From assembly GCA_001465935.1 (NCBI GenBank), contig LNKV01000002.1:1550001-1614000 (forward strand): a stretch of DNA of 64,000 nucleotides. Direction: 5' to 3'. Of the stretch, positions 1 to 9,638 are shown piece after piece. This DNA comes from Clarireedia homoeocarpa (Eukaryota > Ascomycota > Leotiomycetes > Helotiales > Rutstroemiaceae). The notes beneath the pieces were generated by a model. That model saw nothing but the letters and a program-made list of their open reading frames with translations. It searched no databases and was not told the DNA's origin. Both the position numbers and the translations under genes were made by a program. The stretch's first letter is position 1, and each line of letters starts with the position of its first letter.

Positions 1-1083
1 AGACGCGGTAAAGATGATTTGCCGGAGACAGAGCATCGTCTCTAAGGTAAGATTACAGTACAGTCAGTAGTCTAATCGTCGGTGTTCGCGACACCCTAAC
101 CTCCTACGGAAAGCTTCGCTTCCTAGTCGGTGCAAGTATAGTATCCACCCGAGAATATACTCTTCACGTAAGAAATATATACTTTATACTAAATTTAAGT
201 AGAAAGTATATTTAAAATTTGAAACTCTATCCCGTTGGATAATTACTAGAACAGAATAATTTAGAAGATTATTTGAAATCCTATTTTTATTTAAGGTTAA
301 AAGTTGTATATTTGAAATAAAGATTTGAAAAAAAAAAATAAAATAAAATAAAATAAAATAAAATAAAATAAAATAAAATAAAATAAATATGAATTTGGGC
401 TATCAATTTATAGTAGGATTTCTATATAAAATTGATGTTTATAGATTTAACCTACAAAGATTTAGTTCATCTCGGATAATTTGTCGAGAGAAGGAGTCTA
501 TTCTTCAAGTATCCTTTCCTTCAGTTATATACAAAATCATATAGAAAAGATAGAAAGAGTACTTCTCCAGTGGACACTATACTCTCAGGGGACACTATAC
601 TGATTACAGTTCGCCGAAGCCACGGCGAGAATGGTCGGATCTGGAACGAGGACCAGATGACTCACTCCGGCGCCATGATTGCGCTCTCGTCTGTGGATGG
701 CGGAATCCAATTTTGACTTTGTACACTCTGCATCGAAGGGGAGAATTGTATGAGAGATTTTCGGGTATCAATTGGTAAGAGAATGAGATTGACGCGGAGC
801 ACAATACGAGGTTGCGGTGTGTGGTGGAGGAGAAGTTCCAAAAGGGTTAGGCGCAGATCGGTGGATTAGCTCCATAACATCGTGGAGCATACTTCGTATA
901 TACATTCATCACTTTTTTCTCTCCCACATTTTCAATCATGTATCAATCCATCTCACTCGACGTCGCCCTCGAAACCCCCCCATTCCTGCTTCCGTCAGCC
1001 GCCAAACAGTAGGGATCACAGCCCATGTAGGCTGATCAGGGTACATCATAATCTTTACACCCCTACCATCCCAAGAAGAAAAA
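1..1083. other. Gene-free left flank, AT-rich
   Basis: No convincing gene was seen. The first 600 bases are strongly AT-rich with many TA steps, which could be an old repeat decayed by RIP or the edge of an AT-rich block; this is inference. A pentanucleotide repeat lies inside it. The part from about 880 to 1083 is pyrimidine-rich and probably holds the promoter and 5' leader of the MFS gene that starts at 1084. Confidence 0.6.
327..388. repeat. (TAAAA)n microsatellite with poly-A start
   Basis: A run of A is followed by about ten copies of the five-base unit TAAAA, ending in TAAAT. It is a simple pentanucleotide microsatellite in AT-rich intergenic DNA. Confidence 0.95.
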
Positions 1084-2625
1084 ATGGGGCGCCTCCGCAA
1101 CTTTATCTCCGGCACCAGAGTCGATTCCTCTCCACCCCCGTACTTCCTCGAAGTCCGGTCGTCCAAAATATTCATCCTTGCGACCGTCTGCATCGCCGTC
1201 TTCACCGATATCTTCCTCTACGGCATCATCGTGCCCGTGATTCCCTTTGCGCTGTCCACGCGGGTGGGGGTGCCCGAATCCTCGGTGCAGCGCTGGGTTT
1301 CCGTGCTGCTCGCCGTGTACGGCGGGGCCCTGCTCGTGGGGAGTCCCTTTGCGGGATGGTATGCGGATAATTCGTCGTCGCGGCGCGTGCCGTTGCTGAT
1401 TGGACTGTTGATGCTGGCGGGCGCGACGGTGATGCTGTGTTTGGCGAGATCGGTGGCGCTGCTGATCGTGGGACGAATACTACAGGGGCTTAGTGCGGCG
1501 ATTGTGTGGACGGTGGGACAGGCGCTGCTGGTGGATACTGTGGGACAGGCAGAGATTGGAGAGACGTTGGGATACGTGAGCTTGAGTATGGCATTGGGTA
1601 TTCTTGTGGCACCGCTTCTTGGAGGCGTGGTTTACGAGAAGGCCGGGTATTACCCGGTGTTCTATATGGCCTTTGGAACGCTGGCGCTGGACATTGCGCT
1701 TCGGTTGATTTTGATTGAAAAGAAAATTGCTCGACAATGGCTGGACGATGACGTTACAGATTCCGAGACTGGGACAGCCAAAGCGACACCTAATCTTGAG
1801 CAAAAAACCGCGAGTTCGGCAGAGAAGAACTGTGAACAAGGTGAGCCTGCGCCAGATGCCTCAACAGTCATGGCAGATACACCCGTCGCCTCGATCAAGC
1901 AAAGCAAATGGCCACCAATCTTCACACTCCTCAAGTCCAAACGTCTAGTCGCTGCACTCTGGGGCTGCGTAGTTCAAGGCTCACTTATGACCGCATTCGA
2001 CAGCGTGGTTCCGCTTTTCGTGCAAGACACTTTCGGCTGGGACTCTATCGGTGCAGGGTTAACCTTCCTTGCTACCACGGTACCTACTTTTGCTTCACCG
2101 GCCATTGGACGGATGTCTGACCGGTTCGGTCCCCGCTGGCTCTGCGTCGCGGGATTCATCTTCGCCATCCCGTGCTGGGTGCTCCTGCGGCTCGTCACCC
2201 ACAACAGCCTGGGCCAGAAAGTTCTGCTCATGGCACTCCTCGCGCTGATCGGCATTTCCCTCACCCTCGTCATGGCGCCCCTGATGGCCGAAATCACGTA
2301 TACCGTCCAAGCCAAAGAAAAGCAAAGCCCCGGCCGCTTCGGCCAGAACGGAGCATATGCGCAAGCGTACGGATTGTTCATCATGTCTTTTGCGGCGGGC
2401 ACCCTGATCGGCCCCATCTGGTCGGGTTACGTCAGGGACTCGGCCGGCTGGGGTACCATGTCCTGGTCCCTGGGCCTTTTTAGTGTTATGGGCGCTGTTC
2501 CGTGTTTGATCTACACGGGCGGATTGATTACCGAGACGAACGCCAAGTCGCCCAAGGAGCGTGCGATTAATGCTTCGACTGCGGCGGCGGCGGACTCGAC
2601 GAGAGTTGACGCGAGCGAGATGTAA
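1084..2625 (+). CDS. MFS transporter, DHA1/vesicular-amine-transporter-like
   Basis: A 513-residue intronless membrane protein of the major facilitator superfamily, probably a proton-coupled exporter of small organic molecules in the plasma or vacuolar membrane. Two blocks of about six hydrophobic helices are separated by a polar loop at roughly residues 210-280. The first helix (about 30-55, with FTDIFLYGIIVPVIPF) and the motif-A region after helix 2 (GSPFAGWYAD, about 96-105) are typical of the DHA1 drug:H+ antiporter branch. Helix 4 carries GRILQGLSAA and helix 5 the ALGILVAPLLGG segment expected of antiporters. The second half repeats motif A as ASPAIGRMSDRFG. Length fits the family (450-550). 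The start was chosen because it places the first helix at the usual distance. The substrate cannot be told. The gene stands alone, not inside a recognisable biosynthetic cluster. Confidence 0.9.
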   Translation: MGRLRNFISGTRVDSSPPPYFLEVRSSKIFILATVCIAVFTDIFLYGIIVPVIPFALSTRVGVPESSVQRWVSVLLAVYGGALLVGSPFAGWYADNSSSRRVPLLIGLLMLAGATVMLCLARSVALLIVGRILQGLSAAIVWTVGQALLVDTVGQAEIGETLGYVSLSMALGILVAPLLGGVVYEKAGYYPVFYMAFGTLALDIALRLILIEKKIARQWLDDDVTDSETGTAKATPNLEQKTASSAEKNCEQGEPAPDASTVMADTPVASIKQSKWPPIFTLLKSKRLVAALWGCVVQGSLMTAFDSVVPLFVQDTFGWDSIGAGLTFLATTVPTFASPAIGRMSDRFGPRWLCVAGFIFAIPCWVLLRLVTHNSLGQKVLLMALLALIGISLTLVMAPLMAEITYTVQAKEKQSPGRFGQNGAYAQAYGLFIMSFAAGTLIGPIWSGYVRDSAGWGTMSWSLGLFSVMGAVPCLIYTGGLITETNAKSPKERAINASTAAAADSTRVDASEM

Positions 2626-3899
2626 TTGTATGTATGTATATATATAGATAGATATTCATGCAAAATATGTATCTAGGTATGAGATTAGGCTAGTATATAC
2701 AGTATATAATGTGACCATAGATATAATACAGTAATTTTCCCTTCTACTACCTACCTACCTACCTACCTACCTACCTACCCTTCAAAGAATTCCAACCGCT
2801 TTATTGTGCTGGGAATACTATTATATATATAACCCCTAAGTATTTTTCACCATTACTATTATTTCACCTCACTTCATATCCACAACCACAACCACAACCA
2901 CATCCACAACCACAACCACAACCACATCCACATCCACATCCACACCCACACCCACACCCACATCCACATCAACATCAACTCACCAGACGAGGATAGATTA
3001 ACTCAGTAAGTAAGTAGTCCACGCATCTCGTTAGTGAACTTATCATCAATCTAGTAATCCAATTGATTATTTTCATCATCTATTTCACCATTTCATCATC
3101 TAAGTTATTCCACCAACCAACCAACCATTTTATCATCTATCTATCTATCTATCCCCAACGCACTGCACTGTACTGTATGTATCATATGACTGACTGACTA
3201 CTTACTTACTTCTCTACGCTGCCTGTCTGTTTATTTCCCCTTTCCCATCTTTGAAAAAAAAAAAAAAAAAAACTCATCATAACTATTCTATTCTATTGTA
3301 TTGTATTGTATTGTATTGTCCTCCCTCGCTATTCATTTTCTACGTAAAATAGTAGAGATACTGAAGAGGAAGAGGGAGAAGAAAAAAACACCATGGTCCA
3401 TCCATCCCAGCCGTCCGTCCGTCCGTCCGTCCGTTTAGTTCCGTTCCTGCCAAGAGAGAAGAAAACAAAATCTCTCTCTCTCTCACTCTCATATCAGAGA
3501 GAAACTTTTTGTTTTTTGTAAAGTGAAGAGAAAAAAAAAAAAAAAAAAAAACAACGACCAATTGGAAAAAGTAGAAAGAGGAAAGTAATCGATCCGCGTG
3601 CTTGGCATACTGTACATGTATGTATGACAAGTTAGTTGACATCCCTCGCTTTGTTGTACTGTGCGACATCACGAGGAAGTGAAAACAACTTCTCTCATTC
3701 TTCATCTCCCCAGCAAGTTCGATTGGAGGAACAAGGAGTCAGATGAGAAGATGAGAGAGAAGTGCCGGGCGGGCAGTGAGTGATAGAATGCGAACTGCCA
3801 CTTCGCGGCATCCATTGATAGCAGAACCGAACACACGCCAATTGACATCAACACTATTGTATGCTATGTAGCACAAGACCATGCATGCACACGCAACAT
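2626..3899. other. Intergenic region full of microsatellites
   Basis: No gene was seen. The stretch holds a chain of simple repeats: (CTAC)n near 2745-2779, a CCACAA/CCACAT array at 2879-2976, (CTAT)n near 3136-3153, poly-A at about 3253-3271, (TATTG)n near 3292-3319, (GTCC)n near 3412-3434, and a second poly-A near 3531-3551. It probably includes the 3' ends of the flanking convergent genes (MFS on plus, HAD hydrolase on minus). Confidence 0.7.
2879..2976. repeat. CCACAA/CCACAT hexamer array
   Basis: About sixteen imperfect copies of the six-base unit CCACAN (N mostly A, T or C) run without a break. One strand is almost free of G. It is non-coding in context. Confidence 0.9.
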
Positions 3900-5480
3900 C
3901 TAATCCAGCTTCTCCTGCGTCGAAATCTCGCTGAGAACCTGCGTCGGGAGATCGAAGCCCTTCTCTGCCAACGACGGCTCTCCGTTCAGATTCATGTGTT
4001 TAAAGTTCAAGCTGTGCAGCGAGGCGTTCTTTCCCTGCTTCCCAAACTCTCTCTGCATACCATGGTTAACAGCATCCAGCACTGTCTTGACCGTTGCCTT
4101 TGGTTGATATGCGGGTTGCGTGCCCGGCTGGTAGACGCCTGTCTCCACGAGGATCGAGTACCATTCGTTCTTCGCCTTTTCATTGAACTGGTTCGTGCCG
4201 CGGATATCCGATTCCGGTGTATCGCCGACGAAGTATACTGTCTCCGGGGGACGGTTGATGCGGTGCTCGTCTTTGCGCCATTGTTGCAGGAGTCGGGTGG
4301 CGAATTCGAAGGTGCCGATTTGGGGTTTGCCGAAGGCGATGGTTTCAAGTTCTTTACCCTTGGTGAGATCCTTGAAGAGCATTTCTGTCATTTTGCGGAG
4401 CGCGCCCATGCCTAAGCGAACGTTGTCGTGGGCTGCAGACCAGACGATGTCGTTGTGGGAGAAGTAGATTGGTGGGCCTTCGTCGAAGGTCGAGGAGAGG
4501 GTGCCGATGTAGCCATCTTTGGACATGGCGAGGTCGAGCATAATTTGCACGTCGCTAGCCCAGTCGCGGCTGTCGGCGAAGACGAAGATGGCTTCGATTT
4601 TGGTGGTGCCGTAGTTGCGGCCGCTACGGGAGTTGGCTCGCTCCTCAGGGGTGAGCTTTCGGAAAGGGGTGGTGGCTTCATTGTCTTTGATAATGTCGCC
4701 GGGCGTGATGACATCGCGGAATCCGTAGCCTTCGGCGACGTGTCGGCACTTTTCACCCTCACCACCGATGACAAGAACGGTGTTGTATTTTTCGACCATT
4801 TCTCGCATGGGTGTGTGGCCTATGAAGGGTCAGTATTCGGTATAAGCATTTGGTGAGAAGGCCAAGGCCATGGATACCCCGCGAGAAGGGGAGAGGGGAG
4901 GACATACCACAGATGAACTGAGACGGAGATACTTCAATGTCAAGTTGTCGTGAAAGGTCGATACAACGTTCTGCTTCAGTTTTACCTCCGCCATTGGTGA
5001 GGAATATATATGGACTAGAAATTTGTCAGTAAGCGTTTTCTCAGTTTCAAAATTTTTCATAAGAACATACACTCTGACGCCCCATTCATTCTCTCCATTC
5101 AAAACCTTCATAGCCTCAATAGCTTCTGGAATCGGTCGACCACCACGAATAAGAACACCATCAATATCGAAAGCAAAAGCAAACGAATCGGCGGTAGGGA
5201 CTTCGGCAGGGGTGAGTGGAGATCCAGGAGTTTCCGGCGAGCTACTCGAAGAAGGCTCCTCTTCCAGATTCATAGCATCGAGCTCCTTTCTCGCCGTTTC
5301 CATGGAAGCGGCAAAGCCACCTGTATAGGATTGAGATCTAGGAGCCATCATCAGTCGCTCTGGAACGACGACGACGGGACCCCCAGAGGCCACCTCTCTT
5401 TCGTTGGTAGTCATTGAGGAAAGTCTTCGAACACCTGGTCTGCTGCTGACTGACGGTTTGAGTCTGTGTGTCGGCGCCAT
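3900..5480 (-). CDS. CECR5-type HAD-superfamily hydrolase
   Basis: Spliced model: exons 5480-5071, 5014-4908 and 4819-3900, giving 478 residues. Introns are 56 and 88 nt, with donors GTATGTTC and GTATGTCC and acceptors CTAG and ATAG. The product belongs to the HAD-superfamily subclass IIA group related to human CECR5/HDHD5 and fungal homologues. The catalytic motif DIDGVL is at about residues 105-110 (Asp105 nucleophile, Asp107). The joined frame gives VPYIFLTNGGG, the class IIA threonine motif, exactly across the first splice. The late metal-binding segment is VYFVGDTPESDIRGTNQ. The basic, Ser/Arg-rich first 25 residues could be a mitochondrial presequence, as reported for CECR5; this is inference. 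The natural substrate is unknown. The C-terminus after about residue 420 is specific to fungi. Confidence 0.9.
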
Positions 5481-6906
5481 TTTGAAGGGTGGTGCGGCGG
5501 TAGAACTTATATAGAAGTGTCGAAACTGCGGTTCAAAGGTAAAATTGGGTTGGGAAATCTGCTTCGCCCGTGATGTTGCGCGCGTTTGCTTGCGCGCGGA
5601 GGAGAATGAACTGGAGAAAAGGGTGGGTCCAAAGGCTGCGCAGTGGTCGTTTGGGTCTGAAACGTTTGACCTGGATGGGCAAAGATGAGGTGAGGTGAGG
5701 TGAGGTCAGGTGAATGCTTAATGAGAAAGCGTAACGCGCGTAATCACTTTTTGTTTTATCTGGTACAGGCTGCGTCAATCAATGTACTTTACTTTGCTTA
5801 TGGTGTGCGAAGTGAAGATCAGCCAAGAGGACGCCAGACGTGCCACACGAAAGAAAGGCTGGAGATGGTGTGAAAGTATGGGATATGGGATATGGGATCG
5901 AGATTGGGATTGGGATTGGGATTGGGAGGGGATGGGATGGGATTATATTTCAATTTCCCTTTGCTTTCAGGGAAACGGTCCGTCTCGTCGCTAGTCTACT
6001 AGCAGAGACCTAGAGTTTGAAATCTTGGAGAAGAGCAGGTCTCTCTGCGTTGGCTGTAGTTACCGTACGTTCCGTACTATGATGAATCTTGACTAAGCGT
6101 GTTTCAATACTCAGGTTTTGGCCCATCGTGCATGCTCAGTGACGCCGTTCTCCTTGCTATCGATATCTTTATGCATAGCCACATGTTCCAGGGTTGTTTG
6201 GCATGACACGCTTGGTATCACCCAACTCACTCAACATCACTCAGCAAGCAGCAAGCAGCAGTCAACAATCAACAACGCCCCTCCCGGTGTATCAAAGAGG
6301 TGGCCCCACCAGCCACTCGTCTCGCAGGAAAGGCTTGGTTCTATATTTGGTAGCCGGGTGGTCTAAAGCACATAGTACAAAGTATTTTGTGCCTGGCTGC
6401 TTGACTGCGAAAAGGAACCGGCTCTGGTCTTAAGATCGGCCAAGATGTCGTACAATCTCGTCCTCTCGTGCATGTGGAGAATGGCACCCTTGCGATGAAA
6501 ATTTTCCACCCTTACACAGTACGCCCCTAGCTAACTTCCCGGCTAAGCTCGACGCTGCGGCTTTTACTTCGTATGTTCTCGACTGTCTGTATGATGATGG
6601 TATTGATTACCACGCTTGCTTTGTTTGGTTGGGTGAGAAAGGGTCCCGTCTCTACTTTTTCTTATCAGTCGTCCTTGAAATTTTGATGGGACCACTCGGC
6701 CGATGACGCAGCCGTGCATGAAAAGGGGTTATGCTCAGATTGCGGACCCTGAATTTCGCAGTCGGGTGCTCTAGTTGGTGCGATGGGATGAGATGAGTGG
6801 GTTGGAGATTGGTTGGAGATGGATGGGGGGGAGTGGGGGGCCACAGTCGAGTAGTTCTAGGTGGATGTGGGATGAGGTGCGGTGGGGCAAATAAGCAGAC
6901 AACGAC

Positions 6907-6950
6907 ACCAACAGGATAAGACAGGAACACCGACAGGATAAGACAGGAAC
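6907..6950. repeat. 22-bp direct repeat, two copies
   Basis: Two adjacent copies of a 22-base unit containing ACAGGATAAGACAGGAAC differ by one base. It is a short tandem duplication in non-coding DNA. Confidence 0.85.
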
Positions 6951-7026
6951 AACAACCAACTACAAAGTAACTGGCCGGCGGAGGAAGAAGGGAGGGAGGA
7001 GGGAGGAAGGAGCCTTTCGACGTGCC

Positions 7027-7140
7027 ACTCATACATACTACATACTGTGTATATGTGTTACACAAAGAACACGTGCCTCCACTCATACATACTACATACT
7101 GTGTATGTGTGTTACACAAAGAACACGTGCCTCCACTCAT
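7027..7140. repeat. 54-bp tandem duplication
   Basis: Two head-to-tail copies of a 54-base unit run 7027-7080 and 7081-7134, followed by the first six bases of a third. They differ at one base (TATATG versus TATGTG). Such near identity in non-coding DNA points to a recent slippage or unequal-exchange event. Confidence 0.92.
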
Positions 7141-7247
7141 TTCATCGACGATGGAAGAGAAGAGCCGGTGAATTGATGCTGTACAGTACAACCAACTACT
7201 GTAACCGCACAACCTATACAGTCCATTCTTGCACGGCCACCGACATT

Positions 7248-7391
7248 GCCCTGCCCTGCCCTGCCCTGCCCTGCCCTGCCTTGCCCTATCTCCCACTTCG
7301 CTTCGTCTCCCTCTCAAGATCCTTCTCGCCGAGTTCATTATTAGTAGGTCTTATTAGCCTTATTGGCCTTATTGGCCTTATTGGCCTTAGA
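7248..7391. repeat. (CCCTG)n and (TTATTGGCC)n arrays
   Basis: About seven copies of CCCTG occupy 7248-7286. About four copies of the nine-base unit TTATTGGCC follow at 7349-7391. Both are simple tandem repeats in non-coding DNA. Confidence 0.85.
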
Positions 7392-7916
7392 ACTATTGAC
7401 CGACTTCACGACCATGAATCGTACGCCTGGCCCATCTCACAAACGGCCGTGGCCGCGGGAGTAGGAAGCTTCAGTCTAGAAAATGTTACTGCAACGAGTA
7501 AAACTACTAAGAAAGGATCGAAGGATTCTCCTGATAACAATCATCTCCAAGTTAAAAGTGGGTCGACTCAGCCAGCTTCCAACCAACGTCGAAAGACGAC
7601 CAATCACTCCACAATCTCACTTCATATTCAAATACTAGTCCTCCACTACACACTCTTCTACGGCAGACTATACATATCCTTTCGCACGCCATTCATTGGA
7701 TCGATTTGACAACCAACATCCAACATCCTGAGAATATCCTCGAGTTTGACCGAGAAACGGCCTCATCGACTCACACACCCGCATTACCTTCCATGTTAGA
7801 ACTAATTAAGACCTTTCGTGTCCTGGAGATCGGCTCGGTAGGTTAAGGCAGCACGCTGGTATAGATATAGATAGACACCATCACTACCGCATCGCGATGA
7901 AGGATTACTCGATTGG

Positions 7917-7956
7917 GTCGGTCGGTCGGTCGGTCGTCGTTGTCGTCGTTGTCGTC
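7917..7956. repeat. (GGTC)n followed by TCGTTGTCG units
   Basis: Five GGTC units run directly into three GTCGT/TGTCG-type units. The array is a compound microsatellite in non-coding DNA. Confidence 0.8.
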
Positions 7957-9638
7957 GAACTCGCCAGTCTCCAGATAGGTAGGAAGGTGCCGATACCCGT
8001 CGTACGTCTGTCTCTTAACTCGGGACTGACTGATACGTCGTAACTCTACTCGGCAGCTCTTTAATTCCTCGCATATTCCCGCTATGACCGCTATTCTGCC
8101 CCAGATATTCGTATTCTCTCTCCAGACTGTATTTTCCACCCACCATCGCACAGCGCACATCGCGACATGTGAAAGTAACGTGTCCTTCTCCTCGTCTCTC
8201 ATTGAGTGAGTGCGTCGAATAAGTGGGTTCCAATATGCATTTACTGTAGCCTACTATGCACTGCATCTACATGATGCATCGAGTATCGAAACCCTCCTTG
8301 TCAGCATTAGCAGCATGCTCCATCATCAAGCATGAAGTTACGGAGTAGGTGCAACTTCTCTGCGCATGAATTGAGTAGCGGCAAGGGCTGCTTGACAAAA
8401 AAATCGGGGAATTTTACGGATTTGGCTCGGATGCGGCCAGCATGCCGGAAAATCATCTGCGAGGCTTTTCTTTCTACTTCTACATACTCCCCACCTCGCT
8501 GCCACCTCGCCGGCGCATTGCATTATCACGCATCGACAACATGTCGAAATGGCACCACAAAGGTAAACAAGACAAGGAAGGGTCTCCAGACTACGTCATG
8601 GATGGTTTTCACAAGCTATCTCTACACTTTTCAACCATCTTCGCCGCGGAGTAATGGAAGTGCCGGCTCACACCAATCTATTTCTATTTGACCATTGCAG
8701 CCAAAAATCATCTCCCGAGTTTTCAGAGATGTCTTGATCCATGAACTCAGGTCCCAGCCAATGCTGATCACCTCCGATTTTACCCCAAGTTCCCCGCCTC
8801 TCTATATCTTTATCCTCTCTCGACTTTTTCTGGGGTACCGTGGTACTTGGTTGTTACCGATGCACATTTTCACAGACACAACAAGATGTACGAAGTAGCA
8901 GAATTTGTGGGCCCAGCTTGCATACGAGTCAGTCGATTTCGCTGCAGTAAGCGTTTGGAATCCTGTCTTGAGTCCTCCACCAGACTTATTACCTCAAGTC
9001 AAATCCTTGTTGAAGATTATCGGTTTCCTGTCGCCATCGAGCCGAGTGACAAGTGTCCATACGTATCACCGATTCGAAATAAGGTAATTAATGATGATAT
9101 CGAGCACACCTTCAAATCTCTTTACGACGTTCTAGACCGACATGGGTTCTGGTCAAAAAACTAGCTTAGAGGCGATCCGTCCTAGGCTTACCGCACGATC
9201 GAGAACTCTAAGCTTCTGATAAGGCTGTTAGCATCAAAGCCACGAAAGTATATCTTTATATAATTGGCTTTCACTAGTCGTGATTTTGATTTCAACTTTG
9301 ATAGCCACATCATCATAAGATTCAGTCATAAATACATCTCCGATCAAGAAGAACGATGCGATCGGTACCTGACGTTTCCTAGCGGTCATCGTCATATGTG
9401 CCGAAGCGTAGTGCACGTAGTATTTACACCGGCCTCGGACCTTAAGGGCTGGTTCCCTCCATCATCATTGAGCAGTAGAGGAGCACTGTTGCTCAAGTTG
9501 GATCCTACTTCGAACCGTGAAGAATTTGATCACAAGGAAAGCAGTGGCTTCAGTATGATCTAAGCTATGGCAATTTCTGCTCCGCTCGTTGTCTCATGGT
9601 TGGCATGAATCCTACCGCTCATAAGAGCCCCCATGCAT

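Larger units (their letters stand above)
5481..9638. other. 4.2-kb gene-poor intergenic region
   Basis: No open reading frame here resembles a known protein or shows clean splice structure, so no gene is called. The region holds short tandem duplications and microsatellites: TGAGG repeats near 5685-5709, GGGATT repeats at 5875-5945, and the arrays listed separately at 6907-6950, 7027-7140, 7248-7286, 7349-7391 and 7917-7956. It separates the HAD hydrolase from the flavin monooxygenase. A long non-coding RNA cannot be excluded from sequence alone. Confidence 0.6.

Noticed and set aside
2879..2976. CRISPR-like array
   Set aside because: It is a simple hexamer repeat without spacers, in a eukaryotic genome.
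3861..4415. 184-residue plus-strand reading frame
   Set aside because: It lies antisense to the well-supported HAD hydrolase exon and has no recognisable domain.
6652..7338. 228-residue minus-strand reading frame
   Set aside because: It runs through the 22-bp and 54-bp tandem repeats and the CCCTG array; its protein is repeat-derived with no family motif.
8847..9164. Possible 105-residue gene in the 4.2-kb desert
   Set aside because: No family motif, no splice structure and no upstream promoter signal.
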